64,000 nt of DNA from Xanthobacteraceae bacterium (GTDB taxonomy: Bacteria; Pseudomonadota; Alphaproteobacteria; Rhizobiales; Xanthobacteraceae), in contig JAHBZE010000001.1 in NCBI GenBank assembly GCA_019635585.1, positions 682,001 through 746,000 of the forward strand. The letters are read 5' to 3'. A model generated the notes under the pieces. It was not told where the DNA came from, did no database searches, and worked only from the letters and a program-made list of their open reading frames with translations. The position numbers were made by a program, and so were the translations under genes. Shown here piece after piece: positions 50,323-59,467 of the stretch. Position 1 is the first letter of the stretch. Every line of letters begins with the position of its first letter.

Positions 50323-50901
50323 TCAATAGTCGAAGAAAACCGTCTCGCCCTCGCCCTGTAGCACGATGTCGAGCTTATAGGTTGCGGGTGCGGTCTTATG
50401 CGCGATCAGGGTCCCACGCCGCGCTTCCGGCACCAGGCCGAGTATCGGATCGTTCGCGTTATGCGCTTCGTCCTCGAAGTAGATGCGGGTCAGCAACTGC
50501 TTCAGCATACCGCGACCGAACACGAAGGTCACGAGATGTGGCGCCTGCAGTGAGTTCCCCGGGCCTGGAACCGCGCCGGGTTTCACCGTCTGAAAGCGGA
50601 AGATGCCATCCTTGTCGGTCGCGCAACGGCCGAAGCCATGGAACCCCGGATCAATCGGCTTGGCCTGCGTGTCTTCCGGATGATCGTATTTGCCGGCGGC
50701 ATTTGCTTGCCAGATTTCGATCATCACATCGGGCACCGGCTCGCCGTTACCGTCCGTAACCCTGCCTTCCATTACGATGCGCTGCCCCTGCGCGTCGCCG
50801 ACGATCAGATTGCTGTCGCCTTCGTAAGGCAAACCAAAATGAAAGAACGGACCTACCGTCTGCGACGGGGTCTGACCCAAACGCTGCTTACTCACGATCA
50901 A
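50323..50901 (-). CDS. pcaG: Protocatechuate 3,4-dioxygenase alpha subunit
   Basis: 192 aa. Intradiol-dioxygenase beta sandwich: GQTPSQTVGPFFHFGLPYEG, GRVTDGNGEPVPDVMIEIWQANAAGKY and GFGRCATDKDGIFRFQTVKPG. It lacks the iron ligands, as expected for the alpha subunit, and contributes the substrate-pocket wall. ATGA-type overlap with pcaH (4 bases). With PcaH it cleaves protocatechuate to beta-carboxy-muconate. No other pca gene is in the window. Confidence 0.94.
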   Translation of the reverse strand: MIVSKQRLGQTPSQTVGPFFHFGLPYEGDSNLIVGDAQGQRIVMEGRVTDGNGEPVPDVMIEIWQANAAGKYDHPEDTQAKPIDPGFHGFGRCATDKDGIFRFQTVKPGAVPGPGNSLQAPHLVTFVFGRGMLKQLLTRIYFEDEAHNANDPILGLVPEARRGTLIAHKTAPATYKLDIVLQGEGETVFFDY

Positions 50902-51602
50902 TCCTCCATCGGCGTCGCGTTGCGGCCGCGCAGCACGATATCGAACTTATAGCCGAGCGCCCATTCGGGGATGGTCGAGTCCATATCGAAGCGGCTGACC
51001 ATACGCTCGCGCGCCTTCACATCCGGAATGCCCTGATAAATTGGATCGAAAGCAAACAGCGGATCGCCGGGAAAATACATCTGTGTGACGAGCCGGTTGA
51101 TGAAGCTCGGTCCGAACAAGGAGAAATGGATGTGGGCGGGACGCCATGCATTGGGGTGATTACGCCAAGGATATGCACCGGGCTTGATCGTGGTGAATTT
51201 GTAATTGCCTTCGGCATCGGTCACGACGCGGCCCGCGCCCGAGAAGTTCGGGTCCAGCGGCGCGGGATGCTGGTCGCGCGCGTGGATGTAGCGGCCGGCG
51301 GCATTGCACTGCCAGACTTCGACGAGCGTATTCGGGACCGGGCGTCCGTTTTCGTCGAGCAGCTTTCCGCTGACGATGATGCGTTCGCCCTGTGGCTCCC
51401 CGGCGTGCTGCCTGGTCAGATCGGCGTCGATTGGCAACACCTTGCCGTGACCGTAAACCGGCCCGGTCACTTCCGAGAGCGTGTGCGGAAGAATGACGAG
51501 CGGTTGCTTCGGCGCGCGAAATTCGGTGGACTTGTAGGGAAGATAAAGCGACGGCGGCTGCGCGCCCTTCTCTTCGCGATTGTAACCAATGACGTCGGCC
51601 AT
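50898..51602 (-). CDS. pcaH: Protocatechuate 3,4-dioxygenase beta subunit
   Basis: 234 aa. All four non-haem Fe(III) ligands are present: Tyr105 in GRYIHARDQ, Tyr144 in GAYPWRNHP, and His157/His159 in RPAHIHFSLFG. The Arg/Gln substrate residues also fit. The N-terminal domain typical of PcaH is intact (YNREEKGAQPPSLYLPYKST). It catalyses the ring cleavage of protocatechuate. Next door, dctPQM may import an aromatic acid; this is inference. Confidence 0.95.
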   Translation of the reverse strand: MADVIGYNREEKGAQPPSLYLPYKSTEFRAPKQPLVILPHTLSEVTGPVYGHGKVLPIDADLTRQHAGEPQGERIIVSGKLLDENGRPVPNTLVEVWQCNAAGRYIHARDQHPAPLDPNFSGAGRVVTDAEGNYKFTTIKPGAYPWRNHPNAWRPAHIHFSLFGPSFINRLVTQMYFPGDPLFAFDPIYQGIPDVKARERMVSRFDMDSTIPEWALGYKFDIVLRGRNATPMED

Positions 51603-51707
51603 GTTTCCTCCGGGCCGCAGACGCGGCCTCGTGCGTTCTCTATTAGCCTATCAATAGTCCGGCGCCACAGCCCGCCCTATGCCCTTTTGCGGGATCAACT
51701 TGAAGGA

Positions 51708-52472
51708 TTAGCCCCGCAAGGCTGCGTCATTCAGGCTGGCGTAAACGTCGCCTGAATTTGCCTCCATCGGGAGTTCCGCGATCCAGCGGCCGATCGAGTC
51801 CGCGGAGAGCGGCTCGCGGTGTGCGAACTCCTGGCTCTCGCCGAGTGCTGCGTTAAAACGGTAGGGCGCCATGGCCGCCAGCCGTTTAATCGAGGTCAAT
51901 GCGATATCGCGCTGGATGGTCGTGAACTCAAGCGAAAGCGAGTCGAGCGGCTGTGTGAGACCGGCCAGTACCTCGTCCTCGAAACCTTCGACATCGATCT
52001 TCACGAAGGCCGGTTTGCCGTAGCGCGCGATCAGCGCGTCGAGCGTGGTCATCGGCACCTTGATCTTGTCGTCCCACTCCTGCCCCTCCCAGCCGGGTGC
52101 GGCGTCGGCGGACTTGATGAAGTCGTCGGATGCGGTCGCAACGGTGGGGTTTTTGGTATTGAGCTTGAGTTCGATTTCGCCCTCACGGCTGCCGATCGCG
52201 GCGCGCACCAGTTCGAATTTCGGATTGCGGCCGTAGAAAAGTTTCAGCACCGTGCCGAGCGCGGGCTGCGGTTCTATGGCGACCACTTTTGCACCGAGAC
52301 GCAGAAAAGAACCGGCTCGGTCGCCGACATGCGAACCGACGTCGAAAGCAAGATCGCCGGCTTTGAGGAAACGCGCATAGATCGCGTCCATTTTCTGATT
52401 ACGACCCTTGTCGCCGTAATAGATACGGAGCGAGCGAAGAATCGCCCGCCCCGTTGTAAGCCACGCAAGCAT
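51708..52472 (-). CDS. FkbM-family methyltransferase
   Basis: 254 aa. SAM-binding motif AFDVGSHVGDRAGSFLRLGA and AKVVAIEPQPALGTVL, then FVKIDVEGFEDEVLAGLTQ (FkbM post-motif), as in sugar and lipid O-methyltransferases of this family. It lies 4 bases after mdoH on the same strand, so it may methylate a glucan or another envelope glycan; this link is positional only. Confidence 0.85.
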   Translation of the reverse strand: MLAWLTTGRAILRSLRIYYGDKGRNQKMDAIYARFLKAGDLAFDVGSHVGDRAGSFLRLGAKVVAIEPQPALGTVLKLFYGRNPKFELVRAAIGSREGEIELKLNTKNPTVATASDDFIKSADAAPGWEGQEWDDKIKVPMTTLDALIARYGKPAFVKIDVEGFEDEVLAGLTQPLDSLSLEFTTIQRDIALTSIKRLAAMAPYRFNAALGESQEFAHREPLSADSIGRWIAELPMEANSGDVYASLNDAALRG

Positions 52473-52476
52473 GGTG

Positions 52477-54306
52477 TCAGCCGACGGCCTGCACCGCGCG
52501 AATTTCTTCGGGCATATCGTATTCTTCCGGCATCGGGCAGAAGCGGTTCTTCTCCGCCCATTCGCCGAGACGCGTGTCCGACGTATAGACCGCGAACGGA
52601 ATGACCGCGATCAGGCCGAACACAAACGGTACGAACCAGATCGCCGAGAGAGGCGAAAAGAAGAGCACGAAAAGCAGGATGGCAAGACCGAACAGTGTAT
52701 GCGGCATGAAGGTCTTTGCCGCTGCGCGCCACGGCACGCGATAGCCGTCACGCTGCTGACCGTCCCACCGCGTCTTCCGGCCGAAGAGTGCCGCAACCAT
52801 GAAATAGGAAGCAGCGAACATCTGCAGCGGTGCGTGGACAAAGGTGAAAACCATATCCATCGCACCCGCGAGGAAGAGGCGCAGCGTGCCGCCGTAGCGG
52901 GCCGCTGAACGCCACAGCGCATCAAAGATGCCGAAGATACGCGGTGCGATGAAGAGGAAGATAAAGAGTGCGTAGAAGCCGAGCGCCGACCAGACCGGGA
53001 AGGTCAGAGCCGAACCGGCAGGCGCAAGCGCGATCGCAAGTGCGGCGAGCACCGCGAATAGCACAACGGCGCCCTGTCCGATGAACATCTGAATCGCGAG
53101 GAGCAACTGCATGTAGCTGACCGGCAGAAGGCCCGGCATGTTCAATAGCTTTACGTATTGCAGGTTGCCGTTCGCCCAGCGCACATCGCGCGCTTCGAAG
53201 TCGAGCAGCGTCGGTGGCGTCTCTTCGAATGAGCCGACTTCTTCCGGAATCACGCGCACTTCAAAGCCCGCGCGGCGCATCATCATCGACTCAATGTGAT
53301 CGTGCGAGAGGATGTGTCCGCCGAACGGCGGCTTGCCGGGCAAGAGCGGCAGTTTGCAGTAGTCCTTGAACGGCTGAATGCGGATCGTGGTGTTGTGACC
53401 CCAGAACGGACCGCAGTCCGCATGCCACCAAGCATAGCCCGAGATGTAGGCGCGCAGGCCGTGGCGCATGCCGAATTGATAGACGCGCGCAAAGAAGCTC
53501 TTCGACGGCATACCGACGATGAGGCTCTGAAGAATACCGAGCCGCGGATTAGCCTGATGGATGCGGACCATCTTCACGATGGTTTCGCCGGTCATGATCG
53601 AGTCCGCATCAAGCGGGATCATAAGCTCGTAATTGTTGCCCCAGCGCTCGCAGAAGTCGCGCACGTTGCCGGCCTTGTAGCCTTCATTGATTTCGCGGCG
53701 GCGATAGAAGAGCTGCGAGACACCCGGGAATTCTCTCGCCCAGGCATCGGCAGCGGCTTCCTCGAGCGGGAAAACTTCCGGCTTGTTGGAATCCGAGAGC
53801 ACGAAGAAATCGAACTTGTCGGCCTGTCCGGTCTTGTCGAGACTCTTCTTGATGACGCGAAGCCGTGCGAAAGCGCGGGCCGGGTCCTCGTTGCGGATCG
53901 TCATGAGGATCGCGACCTTCACGAAGACAGGGTCGGTGTCGTGCGCTTTCAGGACGACAGGCGAAATTTTCGGTACCGGGTTCTTCACGAGGTTCATGAA
54001 GAAGAAGCCGATCGCGGAATTCCAGAAGCCAACCGCAATCCAGGGCGCATAAATAAGGAAGCAGGCGACGAGGGCCGCGTCGAGCAGACCGAAGCCGTCA
54101 TGGGTAAGGATATGGACCAGCCAGGCCGCCATGCCGAGGATGAGCCCGGTAACGAGGGCCGCGAAGATCATCCGGCGGCGCCAGACCGAGCGGACTGACT
54201 GGGTGCCGGTAGGCGTGGTCTCGCCGGTTAGAATGCCGGTGGTAGTCGCATCCGTAGCGGCACCGACGGCCGCTTTGGCCTCGGCGGAAGTGGATTCGAT
54301 TGACAT
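52477..54306 (-). CDS. mdoH: Glucans biosynthesis glucosyltransferase H (MdoH/OpgH)
   Basis: 609 aa. Two N-terminal helices, then a GT2 domain (about 120-370): VAILMTIRNEDPARAFARL, DSNKPEVFPLEEAAADAWA, IPLDADSIMTGETIVKM (DxD) and GRDxGYAWWH-like ISGYAWWHADCGPFWGHN. The RWANGNLQY motif (R-W-x-x-G-N-L) is of the QxxRW type. About six C-terminal helices follow. It makes the beta-1,2-linked backbone of periplasmic osmoregulated glucans. No mdoG nearby. The N-terminal cytosolic segment is shorter than in E. coli. Confidence 0.92.
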   Translation of the reverse strand: MSIESTSAEAKAAVGAATDATTTGILTGETTPTGTQSVRSVWRRRMIFAALVTGLILGMAAWLVHILTHDGFGLLDAALVACFLIYAPWIAVGFWNSAIGFFFMNLVKNPVPKISPVVLKAHDTDPVFVKVAILMTIRNEDPARAFARLRVIKKSLDKTGQADKFDFFVLSDSNKPEVFPLEEAAADAWAREFPGVSQLFYRRREINEGYKAGNVRDFCERWGNNYELMIPLDADSIMTGETIVKMVRIHQANPRLGILQSLIVGMPSKSFFARVYQFGMRHGLRAYISGYAWWHADCGPFWGHNTTIRIQPFKDYCKLPLLPGKPPFGGHILSHDHIESMMMRRAGFEVRVIPEEVGSFEETPPTLLDFEARDVRWANGNLQYVKLLNMPGLLPVSYMQLLLAIQMFIGQGAVVLFAVLAALAIALAPAGSALTFPVWSALGFYALFIFLFIAPRIFGIFDALWRSAARYGGTLRLFLAGAMDMVFTFVHAPLQMFAASYFMVAALFGRKTRWDGQQRDGYRVPWRAAAKTFMPHTLFGLAILLFVLFFSPLSAIWFVPFVFGLIAVIPFAVYTSDTRLGEWAEKNRFCPMPEEYDMPEEIRAVQAVG

Positions 54307-54425
54307 GGAGTTAGAGCCGTCCCCTGCTTGCGCGTTAGCGCCTTCTCGCCGACAACCGGTACAAATCCGTGGCGAAAACTCGCTAACTCCTAGCGCGTTC
54401 CAAAATATTTGCTAAGGGCTAACTC

Positions 54426-55418
54426 GTGTCTTCGACCGTTAAACCTAAGAACAATAGTGCTCTGGCGCTTTGGTACGTGGCGCCAGGCAAAGCCGAGTTA
54501 CGTCCTGCAACAAATGGTGATCTTCGGCCGAACGATGTGCTCGTCCGTTCGCTCTATTCCGGGCTGAGCCGAGGGACCGAACGGCTTATCTTCGAAGGCA
54601 AGGTACCGGAAATGGAATGGAGCCGGATGAAGGCTCCGGCGCAGGAAGGCGAGTTTCCGTTCCCCGTTAAGTATGGCTACTCGGCAGTCGGTGTTGCCGA
54701 GGAAGGTCCGGCGGGGATCAAGGGAAAGAAGGTCTTTGCGCTTTACCCGCATCAGGACCGGTTCGTTATTCCGGCTGAACGGGCGTTCATAATCCCCGAG
54801 AACGTGCCGCCGCGCCGGGCGACGCTTGCCGCCAACATGGAAACGGCACTCAACATTCTCTGGGACGGCAATGCGCAACCCGCCGACAGGATCGTCATCG
54901 TCGGCGGCGGCATCGTCGGGATGCTGGTCGCGGCCCTCTCGAGCCGTCTGCCCGGCGCCGACGTAACGCTGGTCGATATTGAGGCCTCGCGCGAAGCGAT
55001 CACCAAAAAGCTAGGCGTCGGTTTTGCCCTGCCCGACAAGGCGCCGGGCGAAGCCGATGTCGTGATCCATACGACCGCCTCGGCTGACGGCCTTTCGCTC
55101 GCGCTGAAGCTCGCTGGCGTCGAAGGCATGATCGTCGAAGCGAGCTGGTTCGGCACCGGCATGGTAAACGTGGCGCTCGGCGACGCCTTCCATTCGCGGC
55201 GGCTGCGGCTGATCTCTAGCCAGGTCGGCAATGTCTGCGCGTCTCGTGCCAAGCGCTGGACCACGCGGCGGCGGCTGGAAGCCGCGATCGGCATGCTCGC
55301 CGACGACCGGCTGGACGCGTTGCTTGGCGAGGAAGTGCCATTTGCCGAACTTCCGCAGCAATTGTCCCGCCTGTTATCGCCGAAAGCGCCCGGTCTCGGC
55401 GCGCTGATCCGCTACTGA
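54426..55418 (+). CDS. Zinc-type medium-chain dehydrogenase (MDR) homologue, pterin cluster
   Basis: 330 aa from GTG 54426. GroES-like N-terminal domain (NDVLVRSLYSGLSRGTERLIFEG), then a Rossmann fold with RIVIVGGGIVGMLVAALSSRL and TLVDIEASREAITKKLGVGF. The zinc Cys/His set of classical alcohol dehydrogenases is not evident. It is the first gene of a four-gene operon with a PTPS homologue, a GT4 enzyme and a methyltransferase, seen together in related genomes. The substrate is unknown; a pterin side-chain oxidoreductase is possible. Confidence 0.85.
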   Translation: MSSTVKPKNNSALALWYVAPGKAELRPATNGDLRPNDVLVRSLYSGLSRGTERLIFEGKVPEMEWSRMKAPAQEGEFPFPVKYGYSAVGVAEEGPAGIKGKKVFALYPHQDRFVIPAERAFIIPENVPPRRATLAANMETALNILWDGNAQPADRIVIVGGGIVGMLVAALSSRLPGADVTLVDIEASREAITKKLGVGFALPDKAPGEADVVIHTTASADGLSLALKLAGVEGMIVEASWFGTGMVNVALGDAFHSRRLRLISSQVGNVCASRAKRWTTRRRLEAAIGMLADDRLDALLGEEVPFAELPQQLSRLLSPKAPGLGALIRY

Positions 55419-55439
55419 TTTTCAAAGGAACGTTTCGCT

Positions 55440-55838
55440 ATGTACGGCCTCGAAGTCCGCGACCACATCATGATCGCCCACTCCTTCAAGGGCGAGTTCT
55501 TCGGTCCTGCGCAGCGCGTGCACGGCGCAACCTTCGTCTGCGACGTTGCGTTCTTCCGCGAGAAACTCGGGCCGAACGAAGTCGTGGTCGATATCGGCGC
55601 GGCAAGCGACGCATTGAAAGCGACGCTCGCGCACATCAATTACCGCAATCTCGACGAGGTGCCGGAGTTCAAAGGCAAGCAGACCACGACTGAATTCCTC
55701 GCGCGCTATGTTTTCGAGCAGATGAAAGCCGCGCTGAAAGCAGGCAAGCTTGGCGCGGACTCGGAAGGCATTTCCAAGATCAAGGTGACCATGCACGAGT
55801 CGCATGTCGCGCGCGGCTGGTATGAGGCGGCGGTCTGA
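55440..55838 (+). CDS. Divergent 6-pyruvoyl-tetrahydropterin synthase (PTPS/QueD) homologue
   Basis: 132 aa, full length for the fold: MYGLEVRDHIMIAHSFKG, VHGATFVCDVAFFREKLGPNEVVVDIGAASDALK, NYRNLDEVPEFKGKQTTTEFLA and a terminal VTMHESHVARGWYEAA with the conserved Glu. Two of the zinc His (14 and 28) remain, but the usual HGH is HGA (Ala30), and the catalytic Cys before it is absent. The enzyme therefore probably catalyses a different step or has altered metal binding. Lies 21 bases after the dehydrogenase gene. Confidence 0.85.
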   Translation: MYGLEVRDHIMIAHSFKGEFFGPAQRVHGATFVCDVAFFREKLGPNEVVVDIGAASDALKATLAHINYRNLDEVPEFKGKQTTTEFLARYVFEQMKAALKAGKLGADSEGISKIKVTMHESHVARGWYEAAV

Positions 55839-55843
55839 GCTTT

Positions 55844-56902
55844 ATGCGTGAAGTGATCTTCGCCATCCCGGGCGATTTGAATACGCCGACCGGCGGCTAT
55901 CGCTACGACAAGCGGGTGATCGAGGAATTGCCGATGCTCGGCTGGAGCGTCCGGCATCTGCAACTCTCGTCCGAGTTTCCTTCGCCTTCGGAGAAGGCGC
56001 TCGCCGACACGGCAAGAATTTTTTCCGATATTCCGGCAGACGCGCTCGTGATGGTGGACGGGCTCGCGCTCGGCGCGATCCCGCTGCAAACGCTGAAATC
56101 GCTGAAGGCGCGGCTGGTCGCGCTTTGCCATCATCCGCTCGCTTTCGAAACAGGGTTGAGCACGGACCGCATCGATTATCTTCACCGGACCGAGCGCGAG
56201 GCGCTGTCTCGCGCGGTGGCAACGATTGCAACGAGTCGCTCGACCGCCACGCTGCTCGCGCGCGAATTCAATGTCGCGCCGGAAGACCTGACGGTGGCCG
56301 AGCCGGGTACAGAGCCTGCGCTTCGCGCGAAGGGCAATGCTTCGCCGCTGCGTCTTCTCTCCGTCGGCGCCATCACGCGGCGCAAGGGACATGACACGCT
56401 CGCGATTGCGCTTTCCAAAATCCGCGACCTCGACTGGGAATGGCGGATTGCGGGAAGCACGGATCGCGACGCGATTGCAATGCAGACGCTCGAGAAAAAT
56501 ATCGCGGATGGAAAGATCGCGGAGCGGACCACGCTCCTCGGTCCGCTCGACGACGCGGGCCTCGAAAAGGAATATTCAAGCGCATCGCTGTTCGTGCTGC
56601 CCTCGCATTTCGAGGGCTACGGCATGGCCTTCACCGAAGCGCTGGCGCGCGGACTGCCGGTGGTCGCAGGCTCCGGCGGTGCACTGGTCGAAACCGTACC
56701 GCGCGATGCCGGCGTGTTCGTCACGCCGGGCAACGCCGGCGAGCTTGCGCTGACGCTGCGCCGCTTGCTTACCTCTCCCGCGGAAATTGCGAAGCGAGCA
56801 GACGCCGCATGGGAATACGCGAAGAAGTTGCCGCGCTGGAGCGATACCGCGCGGCTAATCGCGGATGCGCTGACGCGCGCAAACACGCAGGCCGCCGCAT
56901 GA
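55844..56902 (+). CDS. Family 4 glycosyltransferase, pterin cluster
   Basis: 352 aa. N-terminal Rossmann half begins EVIFAIPGDLNTPTGGYRYDKR. The C-terminal half has RLLSVGAITRRKGHDTLAIAL and the E-x7-E motif FVLPSHFEGYGMAFTEALAR with GLPVVAGSGGALVE, the nucleotide-sugar site of GT4 enzymes. It lies 5 bases after the PTPS homologue and overlaps the methyltransferase (ATGA). Co-location with a PTPS suggests sugar attachment to a pterin, as known for biopterin glucosides of cyanobacteria; this is inference. Confidence 0.88.
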   Translation: MREVIFAIPGDLNTPTGGYRYDKRVIEELPMLGWSVRHLQLSSEFPSPSEKALADTARIFSDIPADALVMVDGLALGAIPLQTLKSLKARLVALCHHPLAFETGLSTDRIDYLHRTEREALSRAVATIATSRSTATLLAREFNVAPEDLTVAEPGTEPALRAKGNASPLRLLSVGAITRRKGHDTLAIALSKIRDLDWEWRIAGSTDRDAIAMQTLEKNIADGKIAERTTLLGPLDDAGLEKEYSSASLFVLPSHFEGYGMAFTEALARGLPVVAGSGGALVETVPRDAGVFVTPGNAGELALTLRRLLTSPAEIAKRADAAWEYAKKLPRWSDTARLIADALTRANTQAAA

Positions 56903-57738
56903 GTTTTTCCGCCGAATGGCTGCGGCTTCGCGAACCGGTCGATCACCGCTCGCGCGACAAGACACTGCTCGAAAGAACAGCCGCTTATCTGGAGCGCAAA
57001 GACGAGCCGGTGATCTACGATCTCGGCGCGGGTGCAGGCTCGAACCTGCGCGGCACCGCGCTTTCCCTCAACACGCGACAGCGTTGGATACTGGCCGATT
57101 ACGATCCCGAACTGCTCTCCGCCTCGCTCGATTACCTAAGCGCGTGGGCCGACAGATCGCGCCCCACCGCAACCGGACTGGAACTCGAAAAAAGCGGCAA
57201 GCTCATTCGTGTCGAAGTAAAGCGCATCGATCTGAACGCGAACCCCGCGCCATGGGGCGAAGCGAAACCTGATCTCGTGACTTCCGCGGCGTTGTTCGAT
57301 CTGGTTTCCGAGAACTGGATCGACCGTTTCTGCGCGGCACTCGCGAAAGATAAACTTCCGCTCTACACCACGCTCGTTCATGACGAGACCGCGCGCTGGA
57401 TGCCTGCGCACAATGCTGACTTAAGAATGACGGAAGCCTTCGAGCGCGACTTCGGCAGGGAAAAGGGCTTCGGCCCTTCAGCCGGCAACAAGGCTATCGG
57501 CTACATGGCGCAGAAGCTGCAGTCGCTCGGCTTTAATACAAAACTCGCCGACAGCCCGTGGCAGCTCGGCGAAGGCGATCACGCATTGATCGGCCAGTTG
57601 GCCGAGGGCTGGGCCAATGCCGTTCGCGAAACGAAATCGGTTCCAGACGATGTCGTTCAAAGCTGGCTTACCGCGCGCAAGGCGCGCGGTACAACCTGCA
57701 TCGTCGGACACAAGGACTTGCTGGCTTTGCCTGCCTAA
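56899..57738 (+). CDS. SAM-dependent methyltransferase-like protein, pterin cluster
   Basis: 279 aa. SAM-type motif VIYDLGAGAGSNLRGTALSL with RWILADYDPELLSASL (motif II acidic residue), then PDLVTSAALFDLVSENWIDRF. The C-terminal half is family specific (LVHDETARWMPAHNADLRMTEAFERDF). Starts in an ATGA overlap with the GT4 gene, so it is strictly coupled. Acceptor unknown. Confidence 0.85.
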   Translation: MSFSAEWLRLREPVDHRSRDKTLLERTAAYLERKDEPVIYDLGAGAGSNLRGTALSLNTRQRWILADYDPELLSASLDYLSAWADRSRPTATGLELEKSGKLIRVEVKRIDLNANPAPWGEAKPDLVTSAALFDLVSENWIDRFCAALAKDKLPLYTTLVHDETARWMPAHNADLRMTEAFERDFGREKGFGPSAGNKAIGYMAQKLQSLGFNTKLADSPWQLGEGDHALIGQLAEGWANAVRETKSVPDDVVQSWLTARKARGTTCIVGHKDLLALPA

Positions 57739-58281
57739 CTAGGCACCCGGCAGCATCCGCTGCAAAACGCCATCCCGGCGGATAAAATAGTGAAACAGCC
57801 CCGCGCCGATGTGCATAATCGCGAGCGCACCGACTGCGAAACCGAGCAGCCTATGCCGGGCGAAGATGAAATTCGAAATGTCCTCGTTCTTTGCAAAAAA
57901 CGGCTGAATCTCGAACAGGCCGAAGAACGGCGTCGCCGCGCCGTAATACATGTTCGCGATGGCGCCGGAGATCGGCGTCAGGAACAACAGAACATACAGC
58001 GCCCAGTGCGTCGCGGTGCCGGCGAAGCGATAGAAGGCCGGGATGCGCGGCTCCGGCGGGGCACCATAGACCAGCCGATAGATCAGCCGCGCGGTCATCA
58101 GCACGAGGATCAAAACGCCGAGCGATTTATGGAAATTATAGAGATTGAACGGCGCATTCTCGATTTGGCCCATGACAAGACCGACCGGAATGATCGTCAG
58201 CACGCACAGCGCTACGATCCAGTGCAGCGATCTCGCAAAACCCGAATAACTATGCTGGTAGCTTTCCGGTGCCACGGACAT
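57739..58281 (-). CDS. Cytochrome b561
   Basis: 180 aa with four membrane helices. Haem-ligand His residues lie in SLHWIVALC, YNFHKSLGV, HWALYVLLF and the last helix LAIMHIGAGLFHYF; the conserved LLGFAVGALAIMH is present. It passes electrons from quinol to periplasmic acceptors. Ends convergently and directly against the methyltransferase gene. Confidence 0.92.
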   Translation of the reverse strand: MSVAPESYQHSYSGFARSLHWIVALCVLTIIPVGLVMGQIENAPFNLYNFHKSLGVLILVLMTARLIYRLVYGAPPEPRIPAFYRFAGTATHWALYVLLFLTPISGAIANMYYGAATPFFGLFEIQPFFAKNEDISNFIFARHRLLGFAVGALAIMHIGAGLFHYFIRRDGVLQRMLPGA

Positions 58282-58527
58282 ACGGACTTCTCCTGATTGC
58301 CGTTTAAGGACTCGTCGAGAACCGCGTCCAGCCTAGCACGGTTCCAATTCATATGAAGCTGTCTTCCGACGTCCGTAGGCGTCTCAAGTTGGGCCGATAG
58401 ACTGGGCTGGACAAAACCGTCTTTGTTTGTCGGTGAGTTTCCATAGCCGTCCCACCCCCTGCTTGTTTGGCACTGGTTTGGGATTCGACGCTTTGCTTCA
58501 CCGATTAAGCGAGATCTCGATCAAGCG

Positions 58528-59340
58528 TTATTTTACCTTCGCAAAACACACTACCGAAAACGCCGCTCCCAAGGGCGTGCTATAAATTCCGTCTTTTTCT
58601 ATGTCCGAGCGCTTCGCTTGAAAAGTGCTCTTTATTTTCTCGAAGCGCTCTGACTTCTGATAGTCGTCGATCTTCTTGGCGTGCCCGGGATCGATCGGAA
58701 AACTGCCCTTTCGTATTTCCACCAATCCAAGTCTCTGAAGACTATTTAGAGCACGCTCAATTTGATGGACATCTAAGCCTTCAACTTCGAAGGTATAATT
58801 GAAGTACGGAGAGAAATAAGCACCCGGGTTATCTGGAAAAGAAAAGATTCTTTGTGTGTATTTTATTTGCGGAGGAGAATTGGAAAGTACCTTAAGGACA
58901 CGACTGTCTGCGACATCCATTTGCTTTACCATTTCCACAAAGCTGGGATGCACACTTTTCTTAAGCGCGGTTTGCATATCGCTAGCAATAAGCTGTGCAA
59001 ATAATTCTTGAATCTCATCAGCATCATTTGCAAAGCGCATCGCTTCTATGGCTGGTCCTGCGATGCGAAGGTCGGGCTCAGTTAGATCTTCCTCGGATAT
59101 GCCCTCAAGTTTTTTTGCAACCTTTCCTTCGATCCAGTCCTGGATTTTTTCGTATCCCCAGATCGCGGCGCTTGCGGTCTTAAGCAATGCATTGGTGGCG
59201 CGCACAGCGACCTTGCCAGCTTCGACGCCTACAGGCGCAAGTTCCCTTCCAAAATTGTCGCTAGCCTCCCCTAAGGCTCTTCCAAGCAGCCCTTGTGACT
59301 TCGCCTTTGATTTATCTGGCTCGGATGGGTCTTCGGACAT
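58528..59340 (-). CDS. DUF4393 / Abi-alpha-like protein
   Basis: 270 aa, AT-richer than its neighbours. The central segment DLTEPDLRIAGPAIEAMRFANDADEIQELFAQLIASDM and HPSFVEMVKQMDVADSRVLKVL match DUF4393 (Abi-alpha, abortive-infection protein). The C-terminal half resembles a winged helix (IERALNSLQRLGLVEIRKGSF). No membrane segment apart from a hydrophobic N-terminal helix (TNALLKTASAAIWGY). A singleton, which fits a phage-defence gene gained by transfer; role not proven. Confidence 0.8.
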   Translation of the reverse strand: MSEDPSEPDKSKAKSQGLLGRALGEASDNFGRELAPVGVEAGKVAVRATNALLKTASAAIWGYEKIQDWIEGKVAKKLEGISEEDLTEPDLRIAGPAIEAMRFANDADEIQELFAQLIASDMQTALKKSVHPSFVEMVKQMDVADSRVLKVLSNSPPQIKYTQRIFSFPDNPGAYFSPYFNYTFEVEGLDVHQIERALNSLQRLGLVEIRKGSFPIDPGHAKKIDDYQKSERFEKIKSTFQAKRSDIEKDGIYSTPLGAAFSVVCFAKVK

Positions 59341-59467
59341 GTTCCGCTTCGTCCTAGTGTCCAGCCAGCTTATTTGGGATGGATTTGGGATGCGAGTAGA
59401 AAGCCTTTAAGCACGTGCATTTTCCGTTTGCTTATCCCCATTCCAATCTGCGCGAAGGGCTGTCTTG

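Noticed and set aside
58440-59400. TTTGGGAT repeats around the DUF4393 gene as true att sites.
   Set aside because: Matches are short and imperfect, there is no integrase, and the motif occurs twice on one side. Reported only as a weak hint in the finding.
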